Positions 56,761-64,000 of a stretch of 64,000 nucleotides of DNA are shown here, in pieces (position 1 is the first letter of the stretch; every line of letters starts with the position of its first letter). The position numbers were made by a program, and so were the translations under genes. Origin of the DNA: Nocardioides scoriae (GTDB lineage Bacteria; Actinomycetota; Actinomycetes; Propionibacteriales; Nocardioidaceae); contig NZ_LT629757.1 of assembly GCF_900104965.1 (NCBI RefSeq), positions 744,001-808,000 on the forward strand, in the 5' to 3' direction. The notes under the pieces are model-generated. The model did no database searches and was not told the DNA's origin. It saw nothing but the letters and a program-made list of their open reading frames with translations.

Positions 56761-57455
56761 GCCTGCCCGGCGCGGACCGGGTGCTGGCCCGCCACGCCGT
56801 GGTGCTGCCGCAGCCCGACCAGCTGTGCGGCCCCTTCGCCGCCCACGTCGCGCTGCACGGCGTGCGACCGGACCCGCCGGGCGTGACCGAGCTGGCGCGG
56901 GCGGCGGGCACCCGTGTCTGGCCCCACGACGTCGCGGCGTGGCGGCCGGAGGGGGCCCCCTGGCGGCGCGACGGGTGGGACGTCCTGCCCGAGGCGCCCT
57001 CGGTGGGGACCAGCGGCACCGACGCGGCCGGGGTGGCGCGGGCGGTGTCGGCCCTCACCGACGTCGAGGTGGTCTCCGTCCCCGGGGCGGGCACGCACGC
57101 CGCCGCGTGGGCGTCGCTGCTGGCGTCGCTGCTGGGCGGACCCGACGTCGGCGTGGTGGCCAACGTCCGCACCGGTGCCCTCGAGCCCGGGGCCGGCTGG
57201 GACGTCGGGCACTTCGTGGTGCTGCACGCCGCCACGGCCACGGGGGAGCGGGTCGGGGTCGCCGACACCTACGCCGAGCTCGGCGCCCCCGGGCGGCCGC
57301 CGGGCTGCCGGGTGGTGGAGGTCGCGGCACTCGGGGCCGGCCTCGCGGCCGCCCCGGGCCGGGGCCTGCTGGTCCTGGTCGACCCCGACGACGCCGACGA
57401 CGTGCGAGACCGGGTGGCGCGGGCCGGGCTGTCGACCGGCTCCTGGACCACCTGA
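56748..57455 (+). CDS. Probable papain-like cysteine hydrolase (DUF6885-like), function unknown
   Basis: Protein of 235 residues. DQLCGPFAAHVAL near the N-terminus (Gln then Cys, as in papain-like and C39 peptidases), DVGHFVVLHAA (candidate catalytic His) and GVADTYAELG (candidate Asp) give a plausible Cys-His-Asp triad. No signal peptide. The ATG lies inside the end of the glutamine-synthetase-like gene, in a different frame (13-base overlap), so the two are translationally coupled. It could hydrolyse a gamma-glutamyl bond or act on another amide; this is inference. Confidence 0.65.
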   Translation: MDLLSLPGADRVLARHAVVLPQPDQLCGPFAAHVALHGVRPDPPGVTELARAAGTRVWPHDVAAWRPEGAPWRRDGWDVLPEAPSVGTSGTDAAGVARAVSALTDVEVVSVPGAGTHAAAWASLLASLLGGPDVGVVANVRTGALEPGAGWDVGHFVVLHAATATGERVGVADTYAELGAPGRPPGCRVVEVAALGAGLAAAPGRGLLVLVDPDDADDVRDRVARAGLSTGSWTT

Positions 57456-57474
57456 CGCGTCGCGCGAGGCGCGG

Positions 57475-58170
57475 CTACCAGCCGCGCTCGCGCCACTCCG
57501 CGACGTGGGGCCGCTCGGCGCCGAGCGTCGAGTCGTTGCCGTGGCCGGGGTAGAACCAGGTCTCGTCGGGCAGCCGGTCGAACACCTTGGTCGAGACCTC
57601 GTCCACCAGGGTGCGGAAGGCGTCGGCGTCGCCGAAGGTGTTGCCGACCCCGCCCGGGAAGAGGCTGTCGCCGGTGAACAGGTGGGGCGTGCCCTGCGGG
57701 TCGTCGTACACCAGGGCGATGGAGCCCGGAGTGTGGCCGACGAGGTGGATCACCTCGAGCCGCACCTCGCCGAACTCGATCGTGTCGCCGTGGCGCACCC
57801 GGTCGTCGACCACGACGCCGGTCTGCTCGGTCACGGCGTCGCTGTCCGCCTCGCCCGCGACCGTGACGGCGCCGGTGGCGGCCACGACGTCGGCCAGCGC
57901 CCGGTGGTGGTCCCAGTGCTGGTGGGTGGTGACCACCTTGGACAGCCCGGAGGCCCCGACCAGCTCGAGCAGGCGCTGCGGCTCGGCCGCGGCGTCGACG
58001 AGCACCTGCTCGTCGGTCGCGCGGCAGCGCAGCAGGTAGCAGTTGTTGGACATCTTCGGGTCGACCGCCAGCTTCGTCACCACCAGCCCGGCCAGCTCCC
58101 GGGTGTCCGGGGCGCCGCCGGGGGAGACCTCGCCGGTGTAGGGACCGCTGTCGCCGATGCTGCTCGCCAT
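57475..58170 (-). CDS. Metallo-beta-lactamase-fold hydrolase
   Basis: Zinc hydrolase of 231 residues. It has THQHWDHHRAL (HxHxDH), LVGHTPGSIALVY, FTGDSLFPGGVGNTFG and YPGHGNDSTLG: a full metal-binding set of the glyoxalase II-like group. Substrate unknown. A homologue beside uvrA is common in actinobacteria. On the minus strand TAGGGT ends six bases before the ATG, so the transcript is probably leaderless (or AGGG acts as ribosome binding site). Divergent from uvrA. Confidence 0.88.
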   Translation of the reverse strand: MASSIGDSGPYTGEVSPGGAPDTRELAGLVVTKLAVDPKMSNNCYLLRCRATDEQVLVDAAAEPQRLLELVGASGLSKVVTTHQHWDHHRALADVVAATGAVTVAGEADSDAVTEQTGVVVDDRVRHGDTIEFGEVRLEVIHLVGHTPGSIALVYDDPQGTPHLFTGDSLFPGGVGNTFGDADAFRTLVDEVSTKVFDRLPDETWFYPGHGNDSTLGAERPHVAEWRERGW

Positions 58171-58176
58171 GGCCTC

Positions 58177-58182
58177 ACCCTA
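58177..58182 (-). promoter_or_regulatory. -10 element for the 58170 hydrolase (TAGGGT)
   Basis: Minus-strand TAGGGT with a six-base gap (GAGGCC) to the ATG; the same 14 bases AGGGTGAGGCCATG occur before the gene at 50195. Confidence 0.5.
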
Positions 58183-58280
58183 GGCGGCCCGGCCGGCCCC
58201 GGGGGGAGCGCGGCGGGCTGTCGGTGGTGCGACGTAGCGTGCTCGGGGTACGTCGAGGTGCCGTGGTTGGCCGGCTCGGA

Positions 58281-58302
58281 TAGGATCGCGAACACGTGTT
58301 CG
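58281..58302 (+). promoter_or_regulatory. uvrA promoter with LexA (SOS) box
   Basis: TAGGAT (58281-58286) is the -10 element. Immediately downstream is the perfect 14-bp palindrome CGAACACGTGTTCG (58289-58302), which matches the actinobacterial LexA box CGAAC-N4-GTTCG. It covers the expected transcription start, so LexA would block initiation until DNA damage. The uvrA leader is then about 75 nt, with GCAGAGG (58351-58357) as ribosome binding site. Confidence 0.85.
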
Positions 58303-58366
58303 AAGCTTCCAGCTCGCCAAGCACGCACCAACAGAGCCGTCGTCGAGTCGAGCAGAGGTCCAGTTC

Positions 58367-61231
<2,865 letters not shown>

Positions 61232-61305
61232 CCGGGTCCGGGCGCGCAGGCTTGGGCGCCTCCGTAGGTTGTCAGCCAGGCCGACCCACCGCTCAGGAGG
61301 ACCCG

Positions 61306-61794
61306 ATGGCACCCAGCGACCCGACCCCGTCCCGCTCTGCGTCCCCGACCGCCGCTACGCAGGCGTCCGGACCCCGCCGTCGCACCACCTCGCGGCGGGC
61401 CCTGGTCGGCGGCGCGCTCGGCCTGGGGGTCGGCGTGCCCCTCGTCGCGGCGTGCGGGTCGGACGACGAGGCGTCGGGCTCCGGCTCGGGCACGAGCACG
61501 ACGTCGTCGGGGCCGGTGACCACCACCTCGGACGTCCCCGTCGGCGGCGGCGTCATCCTGGCCGCCGAGAAGATCGTCGTGACCCAGCCGACCGAGAGCG
61601 AGTTCAAGGCCTTCTCGGCCGTCTGCCCCCACCAGAAGTGCCTGGTCTCCAAGATCGAGGGCGAGGACATCGACTGCGAGTGCCACGGCAGCAAGTTCTC
61701 GATCACCGACGGCTCGGTGGTCAACGGACCGGCCGAGCAGCCGCTGTCCGCGCTGACCGTGAAGGTCGACGGCCAGGACATCAGCGTCACCTGA
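61306..61794 (+). CDS. Rieske (2Fe-2S) domain lipoprotein with Tat-type signal
   Basis: Exported iron-sulfur protein, 162 residues. The N-terminus has twin arginines (TTSRRALVGGALGLGVGVP) followed by lipobox LVAAC, so it is probably a Tat-exported lipoprotein. A Ser/Thr/Gly-rich linker leads to a minimal Rieske domain: AVCPHQKC supplies Cys and His, DCECHGSKFS supplies Cys and His, with two extra Cys placed for a stabilising disulfide. Electron partner unknown. ATG 61306 with AGGAGG about 7 bases upstream; a TAGGTT at 61265 may be the -10. Confidence 0.88.
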   Translation: MAPSDPTPSRSASPTAATQASGPRRRTTSRRALVGGALGLGVGVPLVAACGSDDEASGSGSGTSTTSSGPVTTTSDVPVGGGVILAAEKIVVTQPTESEFKAFSAVCPHQKCLVSKIEGEDIDCECHGSKFSITDGSVVNGPAEQPLSALTVKVDGQDISVT

Positions 61795-61815
61795 CGCCGC
61801 AGCGCCTCAGGCGTC
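61793..61815. terminator. Possible shared terminator between convergent genes
   Basis: GACGCC (61793-61798) and GGCGTC (61810-61815) form a 6-bp stem in the 12-base gap between two stops, overlapping both gene ends. Confidence 0.3.
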
Positions 61816-62229
61816 GGACTTGACCGCGAGCACGGGGCACGGCGCGTCGAGCAGCAGCTGCTGCGCCGTGCTGCCGGTCAGGATCTTGCCGACGGGGGAG
61901 CGGCGGCGCACGCCGATCACCAGCAGGTCGGCGGAGTGACGCGTGACGGCGTCGAGGATCGCCTCGGCCGGCGGCTGGCCGTCGGTGGGCTGCTCGACGA
62001 CGTGGCTCAGGCCCTTCTCGCTCAGCTGCACGTCGATGGCGTCCATCTCCTGCGCGGGCGCGAAGCTCGGGTGGGAGTAGTCGCCGTTCTTGCCGGTGTT
62101 GACCACGACGAGACGGGCACCGAAGGAGGTCGCCCACTGCTCGGCGTGGGCCAGGGCGGCCAGCCCCTCGGGGGAGGGCAGGTAGCCGACGACGACGGTC
62201 TGGACGGGGGCGCTGGAGTTCTCGGGCAC
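61807..62229 (-). CDS. Universal stress protein family protein
   Basis: UspA-fold protein of 140 residues: TVVVGYLPSPEGLAALAHAEQWA, LVVVNTG, HSADLLVIGVRRRSPVGKILTGSTAQQLLLDAPCPVLAV. The phosphate-binding loop is G-x7-G-x4-GST here rather than the canonical G-x2-G-x9-G(S/T), so ATP binding is uncertain. On the minus strand TAGGCT ends six bases before the GTG start, pointing to a leaderless transcript. Divergent from uvrC. Confidence 0.87.
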   Translation of the reverse strand: MPENSSAPVQTVVVGYLPSPEGLAALAHAEQWATSFGARLVVVNTGKNGDYSHPSFAPAQEMDAIDVQLSEKGLSHVVEQPTDGQPPAEAILDAVTRHSADLLVIGVRRRSPVGKILTGSTAQQLLLDAPCPVLAVKSDA

Positions 62230-62312
62230 GGCCCCAGCCTACGCGGGTCCGGCGCCCGAGGCGGAGCACGGATCCGGGCCCGGCCGCGGTCGGGGCTGTC
62301 GGTCGGCCCTCG

Positions 62313-62318
62313 TAGGGT
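62313..62318 (+). promoter_or_regulatory. -10 element of a probably leaderless uvrC transcript (TAGGGT)
   Basis: TAGGGT ends six bases before GTG 62325. No LexA box like that of uvrA is visible nearby. Confidence 0.5.
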
Positions 62319-62324
62319 TGCGGT

Positions 62325-64000
62325 GTGGCAGACCCGTCGACCTACCGACCCCGACCGGGGTCGATCCCGACGCAGCCGGGGGTCTACCGCTTCCGCGACA
62401 AGGACGGCCGGGTCGTCTACGTCGGCAAGGCCAAGTCGCTGCGGCCGCGCCTCTCGTCCTACTTCCAGGACCTCGCCCACCTGCACCCCCGCACCGCGAC
62501 GATGGTCACCACCGCGGCGTCGGTGGAGTGGACGGTGGTCGGCACCGAGGTCGAGGCCCTGCAGCTGGAGTACTCCTGGATCAAGGAGTTCGACCCGCGC
62601 TTCAACGTCAAGTACCGCGACGACAAGTCCTACCCCTGGCTCGCCATCACCATGGACGAGGAGTTCCCCCGCGTCATGGTCGGACGTGGGGCCAAGCGCA
62701 AGGGCGTGCGCTACTTCGGCCCCTACGGCCACGCCTGGGCGATCCGCGAGACGGTCGACCTGCTGCTGCGGGTGTTCCCGATGCGCTCGTGCAGCAACGG
62801 CGTGTTCAAGCGCTCCCAGCAGATCGGTCGCCCGTGCCTGCTGGGCTACATCGACAAGTGCGCCGCCCCGTGCGTCGGTCGCGTCGACGCCGAGGAGCAC
62901 CGCGGCATCGCGGAGGACTTCGCCGACTTCATGGGCGGCCGGACCGACGCCTTCGTCAAGCGGGTCGAGCAGCAGATGTACGCCGCGTCGCAGGAGCAGG
63001 ACTACGAGCGCGCCGCGCGGCTGCGCGACGACCTGGGTGCCCTGACCCGGGCCCTGGAGAAGCAGGCCGTGGTCTTCGGCGACGGCACCGACGCCGACGT
63101 GATCGCCCTGGCCGAGGACCCCCTCGAGGTCGCGGTGCAGATCTTCCACGTGCGCTCGGGCCGCATCCGCGGCCAGCGCGGCTGGGTCGCCGACCGCGTC
63201 GACGACCTCGACACGGCCGGGCTGGTGGGGGAGTTCCTGCTGCAGCTCTACGCCGGCGAGGACGGCGACGCCATCCCGCGCGAGGTGCTGGTGCCGGCCC
63301 TGCCCGACGACACCGACGTCTTCGAGCAGCTGCTCAGCGAGAGCCGCGGCTCCAAGGTGGGCATCCGGGTCCCGCAGCGCGGCGACAAGCGCACCCTGCA
63401 GGAGACGGTGGCCAAGAACGCCCAGCAGTCCCTGGTGCTGCACAAGACCAAGCGCGCCAGCGACCTCACGGTGCGCAACCAGGCCCTCGAGGAGATTCAG
63501 GAGGCGCTCGACCTGCCGTCGGCGCCGCTGCGCATCGAGTGCTACGACATCTCCAACCTGCAGGGCACCGAGGTGGTGGCCTCGATGGTCGTCTTCGAGG
63601 ACGGGCTGGCCCGCAAGAGCGAGTACCGCCGGTTCGTGATCCGCGGGGTCGACGGCCAGAACGACGTCGCGTCCATGCACGAGGTGATCACCCGGCGCTT
63701 CCGCCGGCTGCTCGACGAGCGCATCGAGCACGGTGACCTGGGCAGCGGCGAGGTGGACCCGGAGGCGGGCCCGATGCTGATCGACCCCGACACCGGACGA
63801 CCGCGCAAGTTCGCCTACACGCCCGGCCTCGTGGTCGTCGACGGCGGCCCGCCCCAGGTCGCGGCGGCCCGTCGCGCCCTCGACGAGCTCGGCATCGACG
63901 ACGTGCCGCTGTGCGGCCTGGCCAAGCGGCTCGAGGAGGTCTGGGTGCCCGGCGAGGAGGACCCGGTCATCCTGCCGCGCTCCAGCGAGGGCCTCTACCT
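62325..64000 (+). CDS. uvrC: Excinuclease ABC subunit C (5' part; runs off the window)
   Basis: Dual-incision nuclease of nucleotide excision repair; 558 residues are visible and no stop is reached. The N-terminal GIY-YIG domain ([30 protein letters not shown]), the Cys-rich region ([17 protein letters not shown]), the UVR motif ([19 protein letters not shown]) and the start of the RNase H-like domain ([35 protein letters not shown]) are in order. GTG 62325 fits the upstream TAGGGT; the overlapping GTG at 62323 is out of frame. Confidence 0.96.
   Translation, partial: MADPSTYRPRPGSIPTQPGVYRFRDKDGRVVYVGKAKSLRPRLSSYFQDLAHLHPRTATMVTTAASVEWTVVGTEVEALQLEYSWIKEFDPRFNVKYRDDKSYPWLAITMDEEFPRVMVGRGAKRKGVRYFGPYGHAWAIRETVDLLLRVFPMRSCSNGVFKRSQQIGRPCLLGYIDKCAAPCVGRVDAEEHRGIAEDFADFMGGRTDAFVKRVEQQMYAASQEQDYERAARLRDDLGALTRALEKQAVVFGDGTDADVIALAEDPLEVAVQIFHVRSGRIRGQRGWVADRVDDLDTAGLVGEFLLQLYAGEDGDAIPREVLVPALPDDTDVFEQLLSESRGSKVGIRVPQRGDKRTLQETVAKNAQQSLVLHKTKRASDLTVRNQALEEIQEALDLPSAPLRIECYDISNLQGTEVVASMVVFEDGLARKSEYRRFVIRGVDGQNDVASMHEVITRRFRRLLDERIEHGDLGSGEVDPEAGPMLIDPDTGRPRKFAYTPGLVVVDGGPPQVAAARRALDELGIDDVPLCGLAKRLEEVWVPGEEDPVILPRSSEGLY

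Overview
The window is a very GC-rich, almost fully coded stretch of actinobacterial chromosome. It most resembles Nocardioides or another Nocardioidaceae genus. The reasons are the gene order secD-secF-apt-rel, a DUF349 gene convergent with rel, hisS-aspS, rarA through alaS-ruvX-mltG to the aro genes, an F420-type luciferase-like oxidoreductase, many GTG starts with 1-4 nt overlaps, a CGAAC-N4-GTTCG type LexA box, and many starts that look leaderless. I see no rRNA or tRNA gene, insertion sequence, prophage or CRISPR array. The assignment rests on recognition from sequence alone.

Layout. 1-5472: protein export (secD 3' part, secF), adenine salvage (apt) and the bifunctional (p)ppGpp enzyme rel. 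5473-5801: the only gene-free stretch over 300 bp, filled by two arrays of 32-bp repeats facing each other. 5802-11124: DUF349 protein (minus), metallo-beta-lactamase-fold hydrolase, hisS, aspS. 11272-18330: a peptide-type ABC importer (binding lipoprotein, two permeases, fused double ATPase), interrupted by an antisense PH-domain gene. 18377-29877: a housekeeping run of rarA, two small proteins, alaS, ruvX, mltG, aroE, a prepilin peptidase, aroC, aroK, aroB and aroQ, which covers murein processing and most of the shikimate pathway. 29885-37238: accessory genes, namely an orphan LuxR-type response regulator, a translationally coupled acyl-CoA dehydrogenase / PIG-L-methyltransferase fusion / glycosyltransferase cluster, a dienelactone hydrolase, a zinc-binding metallopeptidase with a flavin reductase, and an AbiEi-like protein. 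37287-42243: two CitE-like lyases, dps, a TIM-barrel-like protein and gnd. 42403-46506: a truncated acetyltransferase and a sulfonate uptake/desulfonation operon (ssuC-ssuB-ssuA-ssuD). 46598-55334: small membrane protein, two SRPBCC proteins, a nucleotide-sugar-epimerase-like protein, a ferredoxin-reductase-like flavoprotein, an F420-type oxidoreductase, two coupled phosphatases, a DUF1707 protein and a GNAT enzyme. 55375-57455: a glutamine-synthetase-like ligase coupled to a probable cysteine hydrolase. 57475-64000: a metallo-beta-lactamase hydrolase, uvrA under a LexA box, a Rieske lipoprotein, a universal stress protein and the 5' part of uvrC.

The most unusual items are the opposed 32-bp repeat arrays between rel and the DUF349 gene, the possible N-acyl-glucosamine-type cluster at 30684-33873, the ligase/hydrolase pair at 55375-57455, hairpins that coincide with promoters or start codons, and TAG stop codons that double as -10 elements of leaderless genes.
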